This document shows positions 54,310-63,415 of a stretch of DNA of 64,000 nucleotides, piece by piece (the first letter of the stretch is position 1; every line of letters begins with the position of its first letter). A model generated the notes under the pieces. It made no database searches, was not told the DNA's origin, and saw nothing but the letters and a program-made list of their open reading frames with translations. Position numbers and translations under genes: made by a program. This stretch comes from Streptomyces globosus (GTDB taxonomy: Bacteria > Actinomycetota > Actinomycetes > Streptomycetales > Streptomycetaceae): contig NZ_CP030862.1 of NCBI RefSeq assembly GCF_003325375.1, positions 1,119,501 to 1,183,500 on the forward strand, given 5' to 3'.

Positions 54310-54528
54310 TTGAAGCGCGATGTTCACCCCGAGTACGTCGAGACCCAGGTCAGCTGCACCTGCGGCGCGTCGTTCACCACCCGTAGCACCCTGACCGAGG
54401 GCACCATCCGTGCCGAGGTCTGCTCCGAGTGCCACCCGTTCTACACGGGCAAGCAGAAGATCCTCGACACCGGTGGCCGTGTCGCCCGCTTCGAGGCCCG
54501 CTTCGGCAAGGCTGCCGGCTCGAAGTAG
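54310..54528 (+). CDS. rpmE: 50S ribosomal protein L31 (zinc form)
   Basis: 72 residues from a TTG at 54310 (CTAGGAGA upstream). [21 protein letters not shown], then [25 protein letters not shown]. Four Cys residues (CTC and CSEC) form the zinc ribbon of the C+ type L31, which in zinc-poor conditions is replaced by a Cys-free form in streptomycetes. Part of the large ribosomal subunit. The next gene, prfA, follows after 109 bp. Confidence 0.98.
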   Translation: MKRDVHPEYVETQVSCTCGASFTTRSTLTEGTIRAEVCSECHPFYTGKQKILDTGGRVARFEARFGKAAGSK

Positions 54529-54637
54529 CGAGCCCCCGGCGCCGGACCCCGGCTGCACCCCGTCCAACGGGGGCGGCCGGGCCGGCGCCTTTGTCGTCCC
54601 GCAGCCATTTTTCGTACTTTCACCCCAGGAGCCCCCG

Positions 54638-55723
54638 ATGTTCGAGGCGGTCGAGGAACTGGTCGGCGAGCACGCCGACCTTGAGAAGAAGCTCGCCGAC
54701 CCTTCGGTCCACTCCGATCAGGCCAATGCGCGCAAGCTGAACAAGCGCTATGCGGAGCTGACCCCGATCATCGCCACCTACCGGGCGTGGAAGCAGACCG
54801 GCGAGGACATCGACACCGCGAAGGAGCTCGCGGCCGACGACCCCGACTTCGCCGCCGAGGTCAAGGAGCTGGGCGCGCAGCGCGAGGAGCTCACCGAGAA
54901 GCTGCGCCTGCTGCTGGTCCCGCGCGACCCCAGCGACGACAAGGACGTCCTCCTGGAGATCAAGGCGGGCGCCGGCGGCGACGAGTCCGCCCTGTTCGCC
55001 GGCGACCTGCTGCGCATGTACCTGCGCTACGCCGAGCGGGTCGGCTGGAAGACCGAGATCATCGACTCCACCGAGTCCGAGCTCGGCGGCTACAAGGACG
55101 TCCAGGTCTCCGTCCGCACCAAGGGCGGCAACGGCGCCACCGAGCCCGGCCAGGGCGTGTGGGCCCGGCTGAAGTACGAGGGCGGCGTCCACCGCGTCCA
55201 GCGCGTCCCGGCCACCGAGTCGCAGGGCCGCATCCACACCTCCGCCGCCGGCGTGCTCGTCACCCCGGAGGCCGAGGAGGTCGAGGTCGAGATCAACCCG
55301 AACGACCTGCGCATCGACGTGTACCGCTCGTCCGGCCCCGGCGGCCAGTCCGTCAACACCACCGACTCGGCCGTGCGCATCACGCACATCCCGACCGGTG
55401 TGGTCGCCTCCTGCCAGAACGAGAAGAGCCAGCTCCAGAACAAGGAGCAGGCCATGCGCATCCTGCGGTCCCGCCTGCTGGCGGCCGCCCAGGAGGCCGC
55501 CGAGCAGGAGGCCGCGGACGCCCGCCGCAGCCAGGTCCGCACCGTGGACCGGTCCGAGAAGATCCGGACGTACAACTTCCCGGAGAACCGGATCTCGGAC
55601 CACCGGACCGGGTTCAAGGCGTACAACCTGGACCAGGTGCTCGACGGCGACCTCGACTCGGTCATCCAGGCCTGCGTCGACACGGACTCGGCCGCCAAGC
55701 TCGCGGCCGCGAACTCCAACTGA
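54638..55723 (+). CDS. prfA: peptide chain release factor 1
   Basis: 361 residues from ATG 54638. Recognises UAA and UAG. PxT anticodon motif PAT in [21 protein letters not shown], the GGQ catalytic motif in [18 protein letters not shown], and the conserved end [33 protein letters not shown]. Normal length and layout. Followed by the methyltransferase prmC that modifies its GGQ glutamine, 48 bp later, which suggests co-transcription. Confidence 0.98.
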   Translation: MFEAVEELVGEHADLEKKLADPSVHSDQANARKLNKRYAELTPIIATYRAWKQTGEDIDTAKELAADDPDFAAEVKELGAQREELTEKLRLLLVPRDPSDDKDVLLEIKAGAGGDESALFAGDLLRMYLRYAERVGWKTEIIDSTESELGGYKDVQVSVRTKGGNGATEPGQGVWARLKYEGGVHRVQRVPATESQGRIHTSAAGVLVTPEAEEVEVEINPNDLRIDVYRSSGPGGQSVNTTDSAVRITHIPTGVVASCQNEKSQLQNKEQAMRILRSRLLAAAQEAAEQEAADARRSQVRTVDRSEKIRTYNFPENRISDHRTGFKAYNLDQVLDGDLDSVIQACVDTDSAAKLAAANSN

Positions 55724-55771
55724 CCCGTCCCCCGCCACCCCCCCCGTACGACAGCAGCCCGGAGGACCAGC

Positions 55772-56617
55772 GTGAACTTGCTGCTTGCCGAGGTGGCCCA
55801 GGCCACCCAGCGGCTGGCCGCCGCAGGCGTGCCCTCACCGCGCTTCGACGCGGAGGAGCTCGCGGCCTTCGTCCACGGCGTCAAACGGGGGGAACTGCAC
55901 CACGTCAAGGACGCCGACTTCGACGCCCGCTACTGGGAGGCAGTCGCCCGCCGCGAGGCGCGCGAGCCGCTCCAGCACATCACCGGGCGGGCCTACTTCC
56001 GCTACCTGGAGCTCCAGGTCGGGCCCGGGGTGTTCGTGCCCCGGCCCGAGACCGAGTCGGTCGTCGACTGGGCCATACAGGCCGTCCGGGCGATGGACGT
56101 CGTCGAGCCGCTGATCGTGGACCTGTGCACCGGCTCCGGCGCGATCGCGCTCGCCATGGCCCAGGAGGTGCCCCGCTCGCGCGTGCACGCGGTGGAGCTG
56201 TCCGAGGACGCGCTGCGCTGGACCCGCAAGAACGCCGAGGGCTCCCGGGTCACCGTCCACCAGGGCGACGCCCTGGAGGCCCTGCCGGAACTCGACGGGC
56301 AGGTCGACCTGGTGATCTCCAACCCGCCGTACATCCCGCTCACCGAGTGGGAGTACGTCGCCCCCGAGGCGCGCGACCACGACCCGGAGATGGCGCTCTT
56401 CTCCGGCGAGGACGGCCTCGACACCATCCGCGGCATCGAGCGGACCGCGCACCGGCTGCTGCGGCCCGGCGGGATCGTCGTCGTCGAGCACGCCGACACC
56501 CAGGGCGGCCAGGTCCCGTGGATCTTCGCCGAGGAGCTGGGCTGGGCGGACGCCGCCGACCACCCCGACCTCAACAACCGCCCGCGCTTCGCGACCGCCC
56601 GCAAGGCCCGGCCGTGA
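55772..56617 (+). CDS. prmC: release-factor glutamine methyltransferase
   Basis: 281 residues from GTG 55772 (GGAGG before it). Class I SAM methyltransferase: [19 protein letters not shown] (SAM loop), [10 protein letters not shown] (NPPY active site), then [12 protein letters not shown]-terminal helical domain ([17 protein letters not shown]). Methylates the GGQ Gln of release factors RF1 and RF2. Second gene of the prfA-prmC-tsaC group. Confidence 0.96.
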   Translation: MNLLLAEVAQATQRLAAAGVPSPRFDAEELAAFVHGVKRGELHHVKDADFDARYWEAVARREAREPLQHITGRAYFRYLELQVGPGVFVPRPETESVVDWAIQAVRAMDVVEPLIVDLCTGSGAIALAMAQEVPRSRVHAVELSEDALRWTRKNAEGSRVTVHQGDALEALPELDGQVDLVISNPPYIPLTEWEYVAPEARDHDPEMALFSGEDGLDTIRGIERTAHRLLRPGGIVVVEHADTQGGQVPWIFAEELGWADAADHPDLNNRPRFATARKARP

Positions 56618-56663
56618 GCGCCCCCCGACCCGCCCCCACTCCGCTGCACGAGGAGGCCCGCTG

Positions 56664-57311
56664 ATGGCCCGGCGATACGACTGCAACGACGCGACGGACC
56701 GCAGGACGGGCCTGCGCGAAGCCGCCTCCGCCGTGCGCCGCGGCGAGCTCGTCGTACTGCCCACGGACACGCTGTACGGCATCGGCGCCGACGCCTTCAG
56801 TGCGGAGGCCGTCGGCGACCTCCTCACCGCCAAGGGCCGCGGCCGCAGCATGCCCACCCCGGTCCTCATCGGCTCCCCGAACACCCTGCACGGCCTCGTC
56901 ACGGACTTCTCCGAGCAGGCGTGGGAGCTCGTCGACGCCTTCTGGCCGGGCGCGCTGACCCTCGTCGCCAGGCACCAGCCGTCGCTGGCCTGGGACCTCG
57001 GGGAGACCCGCGGCACCGTCGCCGTGCGCATGCCGCTGCACCCCGTCGCGATCGAGCTGCTGACCGAGGTCGGCCCGATGGCGGTGTCCTCGGCGAACCT
57101 GAGCGGGCACCCGGCCCCGGAGGACTGCGACGCGGCCCGCCGGATGCTCGGCGACTCCGTCTCCGTCTACCTGGACGGCGGCCCGACGCCCGGCATCCAG
57201 CCGTCGTCGATCGTCGACGTCACCGGGAAGGTCCCCGTCCTGCTGCGCGAGGGCGCGCTGTCCGCCGGACAGCTGCGGGAGGTCGTACCCGACCTCGAGG
57301 TGGCCCCGTGA
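56664..57311 (+). CDS. tsaC: threonylcarbamoyl-AMP synthase (Sua5/YciO/YrdC family)
   Basis: 215 residues from ATG 56664. VVLPTDTLYGIGADAF and KGRGRSMPTPVLIG are the YrdC signature; WPGALTLVARHQP and VAVRMPLHPVAIELL follow, with SSANLSGHPAPED. The protein makes threonylcarbamoyl-AMP for the t6A modification of tRNAs reading ANN codons. It is the short form without the C-terminal Sua5 domain. Its stop overlaps the next start (GTGA). Confidence 0.96.
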   Translation: MARRYDCNDATDRRTGLREAASAVRRGELVVLPTDTLYGIGADAFSAEAVGDLLTAKGRGRSMPTPVLIGSPNTLHGLVTDFSEQAWELVDAFWPGALTLVARHQPSLAWDLGETRGTVAVRMPLHPVAIELLTEVGPMAVSSANLSGHPAPEDCDAARRMLGDSVSVYLDGGPTPGIQPSSIVDVTGKVPVLLREGALSAGQLREVVPDLEVAP

Positions 57312-57994
57312 GCCCTCAGGGGCGTGGCATAGCCGGCGGCGGCGTCCCCGCGGCCGCCCAGGGGCGGCCCGCGGCGGGGGAGCAGGCGGGCCCGGACACC
57401 TTCCGCATCCTCCACGTCAGCACCGGCAACGTGTGCCGCTCGCCCATCACCGAGCGGCTGAACCGGCATGCGCTGGCGCACCGCCTGGGGCAGGTTCCGG
57501 CCAGCGGGCTGATCGTCGAGAGCGCCGGCACCTGGGGCCACGAGGGCGCCCCGATGGAGGCGAACGCCGCCGCCGTCCTCGCCGACTTCGGCGCCGACGC
57601 CACCGGGTTCACGGGCCGCGAGCTCCTCGACGAGCACGTCATCCGGGCCGACCTCGTCCTGACCGCCACCCGCGACCACCGGGCGCAGGTCATCTCCATG
57701 GGGCACTCGGCCGGCCTGCGCACCTTCACGCTGAAGGAGTTCACCCGCCTGGTGCGGGCGATAGATCCGGCCACCCTGCCCCCACTCGACGACGGTGTCG
57801 CCGAGCGCGCCCGGGCCCTCGTACGGGCGGCTGCGGCGCTGCGCGGCTGGCTGCTGGCCCCCTCCCCGGACGCGGACGAGGTCCACGACCCGTACGGTGC
57901 GCCGATCACCTTCTTCCGCTCGATCGGCGACGAGATCAACCAGGCGCTGGACCCGGTCGTGACGGCGCTGACGGGCGTCGCCGCGCCCCGCTGA
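57308..57994 (+). CDS. low-molecular-weight phosphatase-like protein, nucleophile Cys replaced by Ser
   Basis: 228 residues from GTG 57308, overlapping the tsaC stop. After a Gly/Ala/Gln-rich 30-residue leader, the fold matches low-molecular-weight protein tyrosine phosphatases: FRILHVSTGNVCRSPITERL at residues 32-51. In active enzymes the loop is C-x-x-N/G...-C-R-S with the first Cys as nucleophile; here position 38 is Ser (57419-57421), followed by T-G-N-V-C-R. The late acidic loop DPYGAP and SAGTWGHEGAPM are kept. It therefore probably binds phosphotyrosine-like ligands but cannot catalyse in the usual way. Always next to tsaC in the streptomycetes I recall. Confidence 0.85.
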   Translation: MSPQGRGIAGGGVPAAAQGRPAAGEQAGPDTFRILHVSTGNVCRSPITERLNRHALAHRLGQVPASGLIVESAGTWGHEGAPMEANAAAVLADFGADATGFTGRELLDEHVIRADLVLTATRDHRAQVISMGHSAGLRTFTLKEFTRLVRAIDPATLPPLDDGVAERARALVRAAAALRGWLLAPSPDADEVHDPYGAPITFFRSIGDEINQALDPVVTALTGVAAPR

Positions 57995-58073
57995 GCCGCC
58001 CGCGCCCCGCAGGGCGCGACGGGCCCCGCGGGCCTACAGTGGCGGTACCCGGGTATCCCACTGGAGTCGCGCC

Positions 58074-59303
58074 ATGAGCGTCATCACCCCGCCCACGGAC
58101 CTGCTGCGGCAGCAGGATCCGCAGATGGCCGACGTTCTCGCCGGGGAGGCGCAGCGGCAGGCCACCACGCTGCAGCTGATCGCCGCCGAGAACTTCACCT
58201 CGCCCGCCGTGCTCGCCGCGCTCGGCTCGGCGCTCGCCAACAAGTACGCCGAGGGCTACCCGGGCAACCGGTACCACGGCGGCTGCGAGTACGCCGACCT
58301 TGCCGAGCGGACCGCCGCCGAGCGGGCGCGGGCGCTGTTCGGCGCCGAGCACGCCAACGTCCAGCCGCACTCCGGCTCCTCGGCGATGCTCGCCGCGTAC
58401 GCGGCCCTGCTGCGGCCGGGGGACACCGTCCTCGCGATGGGCCTGCCGTACGGCGGGCACCTCACCCACGGCTCTCCGGCCAACTTCTCGGGCCGCTGGT
58501 TCGACTTCGTCGGCTACGGGACCGACGCCGAGACCGGGCTGATCGACTACCACCAGGTGCAGCAGCTGGCGCGGACCCACCGGCCGAAGGCGATCGTCTG
58601 CGGCTCCATCTCCTACCCGCGGCACCCCGAGTACTCGGTGTTCCGGGAGATCGCCGACGAGGTGGGGGCCTACTTCATCGCCGACGCCGCCCACCCCATC
58701 GGGCTGGTGGCCGGCGGGGCCGCGCCGAGCCCCGTCCCGTACGCCGACGTCGTCTGCGCCACGACGCACAAGGTGCTGCGGGGCCCGCGGGGCGGGATGA
58801 TCCTGTGCGGCGCCGAGTTCGCCGAGCGGATCGACCGGGCGGTGTTCCCGTTCACGCAGGGCGGCGCGCAGATGCACACCATCGCGGCGAAGGCCGTCGC
58901 CTTCGGGGAGGCGGCCCGCCCGGCGTTCACCACGTACGCCCATCGGGTGGTGGCCAACGCGCGGGTGCTCGCCGAGGCGCTGGAGGAGCGCGGGTTCGCC
59001 GTCACGACCGGCGGCACCGACACGCACCTGATCACCGCCGACCCGGCCGCGCTCGGCGTCGACGGCCCCGCGGCCCGGGGCCGGCTCGCCGCCGCGGGCA
59101 TCGTGCTGGACACCTGCGCCCTGCCGTACGGGGACCAGCGCGGGATCCGGCTGGGCACGGCCGCGGTGACCACGCAGGGCATGGGCGAGCCGGAGATGGC
59201 GCGGATCGCCGGCCTGTTCGCCGAGGCGCTGCGCGGTCAGGCGGCGGGGGTGCGGGCGGAGGTGGCCGCTCTCGCGCAGGGCTTCCCGCCGTACGGCCGG
59301 TGA
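58074..59303 (+). CDS. glyA: serine hydroxymethyltransferase
   Basis: 409 residues from ATG 58074. PLP Lys in TTHKVLRGPRGGMIL. Also LQLIAAENFTSPAVL, NKYAEGYPGNRYHGGCEYAD, and VQPHSGSSAMLAAYAALL. Interconverts serine and glycine and makes methylene-tetrahydrofolate. Slightly shorter than E. coli GlyA. ATG preceded by GGAG. The gap to the previous gene (79 bp) may contain a promoter: TACAGT at 58035-58040. Confidence 0.97.
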   Translation: MSVITPPTDLLRQQDPQMADVLAGEAQRQATTLQLIAAENFTSPAVLAALGSALANKYAEGYPGNRYHGGCEYADLAERTAAERARALFGAEHANVQPHSGSSAMLAAYAALLRPGDTVLAMGLPYGGHLTHGSPANFSGRWFDFVGYGTDAETGLIDYHQVQQLARTHRPKAIVCGSISYPRHPEYSVFREIADEVGAYFIADAAHPIGLVAGGAAPSPVPYADVVCATTHKVLRGPRGGMILCGAEFAERIDRAVFPFTQGGAQMHTIAAKAVAFGEAARPAFTTYAHRVVANARVLAEALEERGFAVTTGGTDTHLITADPAALGVDGPAARGRLAAAGIVLDTCALPYGDQRGIRLGTAAVTTQGMGEPEMARIAGLFAEALRGQAAGVRAEVAALAQGFPPYGR

Positions 59304-59420
59304 GCGCGGCCGGGCGGGGCCGGCTGCAACCGCCGACCGGACCCCTCGCGTCCTCGGCATGGGGCACATCACGGCTAATGTGTGGGGCTGAGATGGCCGG
59401 CGATACATCTGGGGCAGCCC

Positions 59421-60743
59421 GTGCGTGAATATCTGCTGACGCTTTGCGTCACGGTCGCGGTGACCTATCTGCTCACCGGGCCCGTTCGGAAGTTCGCCAT
59501 CGCGGCCGGGGCGATGCCCGAGATCCGCGCCCGCGACGTGCACCGCGAGCCCACTCCGCGGCTCGGCGGCATCGCGATGTTCGGCGGCCTGTGCGCGGGC
59601 CTGCTGGTCGCGGACCACCTGCCGAACCTGAACGGCGTCTTCGAGCTGTCGAACGAGCCGCGGGCGCTGCTCTCCGGGGCGGCGCTGATCTGGCTGATCG
59701 GCGTCCTCGACGACAAGTTCGAGATCGACGCCCTGATCAAGCTGGGCGCGCAGATGATCGCCGCGGGCGTGATGGTCATGCAGGGCCTGACCATCCTGTG
59801 GATCCCCGTCCCGGGTGTCGGGACGGTCGCGCTCACGCAGTGGCAGGGCAACCTGCTGACGGTCGCGCTGGTGGTGATCACCATCAACGCGGTGAACTTC
59901 GTCGACGGCCTCGACGGCCTGGCCGCGGGCATGGTCTGCATCGCCGCCGCGGCGTTCTTCCTGTACGGGTACCGGATCTGGTTCGGCTACGGCATCGAGG
60001 CGGCGGCGCCGGCGACCCTCTTCGCGGCGATCCTGATGGGCATGTGCCTGGGCTTCCTGCCGCACAACATGCATCCGGCCCGCATCTTCATGGGCGACTC
60101 GGGGTCCATGCTCATCGGCCTCGTCCTGGCCGCCGGCACGATCTCGATCACCGGCCAGGTGGACCCGGACACCATGGCGCTCTTCGCGGGCGGCGAGCGC
60201 AACGCGACGCACGCGATGCTGCCGGTCTTCATCCCGCTGCTGCTGCCGCTGACGATCATCGCGATCCCGATGACGGACCTGATCCTGGCCATCGTGCGGC
60301 GCACCTGGAACGGCCAGTCGCCCTTCGCCGCGGACCGCGGGCACCTGCACCACCGGCTGCTGGAACTCGGCCACTCGCACAGCCGCGCCGTGCTGATCAT
60401 GTACTTCTGGTCGGGGCTCTTCGCCTTCAGCGCGGTGGCCTACTCGGTGCACTCGGCCTCGATGTGGATCGTCTTCGTGATCGCCCTGCTCAGCGCCGTG
60501 GGCCTCGTCCTGCTGCTCCTGCCGCGCTTCACGCCGCGCGCCCCGCGCTGGGCGGAGTTCCTGGTGCCGCCGCGCTACCGGCACGCGGAGCGGGCCGCGG
60601 AGGCGGCCGCACAGGACGCCTCGGGGCGGGAGCCGGAGCCGGCGCGGGCGGTCGCGGTGGGCGTCTCCGGCGTCAACGGCGCGACAGCGGTGGGCCCCCG
60701 TTCGCGGTTCCCCGAGCGGCGTAAGGCCGGATCCGCGCGCTGA
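59421..60743 (+). CDS. polyprenyl-phosphate GlcNAc-1-phosphate transferase (WecA/TagO-like, MraY superfamily)
   Basis: 440 residues from GTG 59421 with a weak GGGG site. About 11 membrane helices. Key motifs: DDKFEIDALIK (catalytic/Mg Asp pair), NAVNFVDGLDGLAAGM, FMGDSGSMLIG and HLHHRLLELGHSHSR (the HIHH-type loop). It loads GlcNAc-1-P or a related sugar onto undecaprenyl phosphate for wall glycopolymers. The last 60 residues are a charged cytosolic tail (RHAERAAEAAAQDASG...). Placed just before the atp operon with a weak hairpin in between. Confidence 0.93.
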   Translation: MREYLLTLCVTVAVTYLLTGPVRKFAIAAGAMPEIRARDVHREPTPRLGGIAMFGGLCAGLLVADHLPNLNGVFELSNEPRALLSGAALIWLIGVLDDKFEIDALIKLGAQMIAAGVMVMQGLTILWIPVPGVGTVALTQWQGNLLTVALVVITINAVNFVDGLDGLAAGMVCIAAAAFFLYGYRIWFGYGIEAAAPATLFAAILMGMCLGFLPHNMHPARIFMGDSGSMLIGLVLAAGTISITGQVDPDTMALFAGGERNATHAMLPVFIPLLLPLTIIAIPMTDLILAIVRRTWNGQSPFAADRGHLHHRLLELGHSHSRAVLIMYFWSGLFAFSAVAYSVHSASMWIVFVIALLSAVGLVLLLLPRFTPRAPRWAEFLVPPRYRHAERAAEAAAQDASGREPEPARAVAVGVSGVNGATAVGPRSRFPERRKAGSAR

Positions 60744-60792
60744 CGGCGCATCCGCAATTCGGAATCGAAACGCCTTTACCACACGAAACGGC

Positions 60793-60815
60793 CGCCCGTC
60801 GTGCACACACGGGCG
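60793..60815 (+). terminator. weak hairpin after the WecA-like gene
   Basis: CGCCCGT (60793-60799) pairs with ACGGGCG (60809-60815), loop of nine bases. Confidence 0.4.
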
Positions 60816-61019
60816 CGTTAGCTCTCATGTGTGACAGTAAGCACACGAGCCAGGTAAAGCTCTCATCAAATAGTTTGTGATACCGTTCACTAAACCCGGT
60901 GACAGTGCCGAAGGGTCGTAGTGCGACGGTCCCTCGGCCCGAGCGTTCTGCTCGGACCGGGCCTTACGCTCGTCCCGTACGAGTCCCGTACCCCCACCAC
61001 CACGCGGAGCTACCCCGCC
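60816..61019 (+). promoter_or_regulatory. atp operon promoter region
   Basis: Noticeably AT-rich for this genome between 60855 and 60895. A 9-bp direct repeat AGCTCTCAT occurs at 60820-60828 and 60858-60866. Its position in front of atpI makes it the likely operon promoter; boxes not assigned firmly. Confidence 0.5.
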
Positions 61020-61457
61020 ATGCGGTCTGATGACGTCCGATCCCTGCTGCAAACCGCCGTACCCACCGCTGCCGCCGGCGCTGTCGCCGCGATCGTCAGC
61101 GGCGTGGTCGCGGGTGGCGAGGGGGCCATCGGTGCGCTCGTCGCCACGCTGGTGGTGATCGCGTTCATGGGTGTCGGCTTCGTCGTACTGCAGCACACGG
61201 CCCGGTCGTGGCCGCATCTGTTCCAGATGATGGGCCTGGTCCTCTACACGACCCAGATCCTGCTGCTGTTCGTCTTCGTCGCCGCGTTCCGGGACACGAC
61301 GCTTTTCAACCCCAAGGCCTTCGCCATCTCGCTGGTCGTCGCGACGCTCGTCTGGATCGCCGCGCAGACCCGCGCCCACATGAAGGCCAAGATCCTTTAC
61401 GTCGAGCCGAACGCCGACAAGGGTGACAAGCCCGAAAACACGGGGTCCTCGTCGTGA
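61020..61457 (+). CDS. atpI: ATP synthase protein I
   Basis: 145 residues from ATG 61020. Four membrane segments (from AGAVAAIVSGVVAGGEGAIGAL to FAISLVVATLVWIAAQTRAH), then a Lys/Asp-rich tail. AtpI is a small membrane protein that helps assemble the c-ring. First gene of the operon; a 225-bp gap before atpB contains no gene but may hold a second promoter. Confidence 0.9.
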   Translation: MRSDDVRSLLQTAVPTAAAGAVAAIVSGVVAGGEGAIGALVATLVVIAFMGVGFVVLQHTARSWPHLFQMMGLVLYTTQILLLFVFVAAFRDTTLFNPKAFAISLVVATLVWIAAQTRAHMKAKILYVEPNADKGDKPENTGSSS

Positions 61458-61682
61458 AGGGTAGGGGCGGGATAAGTGGTCGTTCGAGATGCTGCTATCG
61501 TCCGGTGCCGTGTGCGGCATCGCGGGCGCGGGCATCTGAGCTGACGCCTGCTCAATCGCGAGGCTCAATGCCTGCCGGCCGCCCCCACATCCGTAAGACC
61601 AGTCCCGTGCCGACCCGCGGCCCTGCGCCGCGCCGACACAACGAGGTTGCCGTACCTATGCGCCACGCTGAAGGAGCCCGCG

Positions 61683-62504
61683 GTGAGTGCTGACCCGACG
61701 CAGGTGCTCGCCTTCGAGACCGATTGCCACATCTTCGACGGCTGTGGCTTCCCGGCTCCTGGCCTGCACTCGTTCCTGTTCGAGCCGATCTTCGGCGACG
61801 CGGACAGCAGCGTCTACTTCAACAAGACGATGCTGCTGGCCCTGCTCGGGTCCGTCATCATCCTCGCCTTCTTCTGGGCGGCCTTCCGCAAGCCGAAGGT
61901 GGTTCCCGGAAAGCTGCAGATGGTCGCCGAGGCCGGCTACGACTTCGTCCGCCGCGGCATCGTCTACGAGACCCTCGGCAAGAAGGAAGGCGAGAAGTAC
62001 GTCCCCTTCATGGTCGCGACGTTCTTCTTCGTCTGGATGATGAACCTCTGGTCGATCATCCCGGTCGCCCAGTTCCCGGTGACCTCCGTCATCGCCTACC
62101 CGGCCGGCCTCGCGCTCGTCATCTACGTCATGTGGATGTCGGTCACCTTCAAGCGCCACGGCTTCATCGGCGGCCTGAAGAACCTGACGGGCTACGACAA
62201 GTCGCTCGGCGGGATCCTGCCGCTGGTCATGCTGATCGAGTTCTTCTCGAACGTCCTGGTCCGCCCCTTCACCCACGCGGTCCGTCTCTTCGCGAACATG
62301 TTCGCCGGTCACACGCTGCTGCTGCTCTTCACGATCGCCAGCTGGTACCTGCTGAACGGCATCGGCATCGCCTACGCCGGTGTCTCGTTCGTGATGGTCA
62401 TCGTGATGACCGCCTTCGAGCTCTTCATCCAGGCTGTCCAGGCCTACGTCTTCGTGCTCCTGGCCTGCAGCTTCCTCCAGGGCGCCGTCGCCGAGCACCA
62501 CTGA
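61683..62504 (+). CDS. atpB: ATP synthase F0 subunit a
   Basis: 273 residues from GTG 61683 (GAAGGAG 8 bp upstream). About six membrane helices. Proton channel motif VRPFTHAVRLFANMFAGHTLL with the essential Arg; AFELFIQAVQAYVFVLLA is the last helix. Membrane subunit that passes protons to the c-ring. An upstream ATG-type start at 61647 has no ribosome site. Confidence 0.96.
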   Translation: MSADPTQVLAFETDCHIFDGCGFPAPGLHSFLFEPIFGDADSSVYFNKTMLLALLGSVIILAFFWAAFRKPKVVPGKLQMVAEAGYDFVRRGIVYETLGKKEGEKYVPFMVATFFFVWMMNLWSIIPVAQFPVTSVIAYPAGLALVIYVMWMSVTFKRHGFIGGLKNLTGYDKSLGGILPLVMLIEFFSNVLVRPFTHAVRLFANMFAGHTLLLLFTIASWYLLNGIGIAYAGVSFVMVIVMTAFELFIQAVQAYVFVLLACSFLQGAVAEHH

Positions 62505-62831
<327 letters not shown>

Positions 62832-62869
62832 TCGCGGTAGCGAACACCCTTTAGACGGAAGGCACTGAT

Positions 62870-63415
62870 GTGAACCCTCTGGTTCAGATTGCGGCTGAGG
62901 AGCCCCAGAGCCCCCTCATCCCGCCGATCCCCGAGCTGGTCATCGGTCTGATCGCCTTCGTCATCGTCTTCGGCTTCCTCGCCAAGAAGCTCCTCCCGAA
63001 CATCAACAAGGTTCTGGACGAGCGCCGCGAGGCGATCGAAGGCGGTATCGAGAAGGCCGAAGCCGCTCAGACCGAGGCCCAGAGCGTGCTGGAGCAGTAC
63101 AAGGCCCAGCTCGCCGAGGCTCGGCACGAGGCCGCTCGCCTGCGCCAGGAAGCGCTCGAGCAGGGCACTGCGCTCAAGGAAGAGCTGCGCGCAGAGGGCC
63201 AGCGGCAGCGTGAGGAGATCATCGCTGCCGGCCACGCCCAGATCGAGGCCGACCGCAAGGCCGCCTCGCAGGCCCTGCGCCAGGACGTGGGCAAGCTCGC
63301 CACCGACCTGGCCGGCAAGCTCGTCGGCGAGTCCCTTGAGGACGCCGCCCGCCAGAGCCGCACCATCGACCGCTTCCTCGGCGAGCTCGAGGAGAAGGCC
63401 GAGGCGGCCCGATGA
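62870..63415 (+). CDS. atpF: ATP synthase F0 subunit b
   Basis: 181 residues from GTG 62870 (ACGGAAGG upstream). Membrane anchor ELVIGLIAFVIVFGFLAKKLL, then a long charged coiled coil. Peripheral stalk of the F0F1 complex. Its stop overlaps atpH (ATGA). Confidence 0.97.
   Translation: MNPLVQIAAEEPQSPLIPPIPELVIGLIAFVIVFGFLAKKLLPNINKVLDERREAIEGGIEKAEAAQTEAQSVLEQYKAQLAEARHEAARLRQEALEQGTALKEELRAEGQRQREEIIAAGHAQIEADRKAASQALRQDVGKLATDLAGKLVGESLEDAARQSRTIDRFLGELEEKAEAAR

Noticed and set aside
57995..58073. Glycine riboswitch before glyA
   Set aside because: The 79-bp gap is too short and shows no paired glycine aptamer pattern.
57936..60806. Minus-strand frame of 956 codons over glyA and the WecA-like gene
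   Set aside because: Antisense artefact; both plus-strand genes carry clear active-site motifs.
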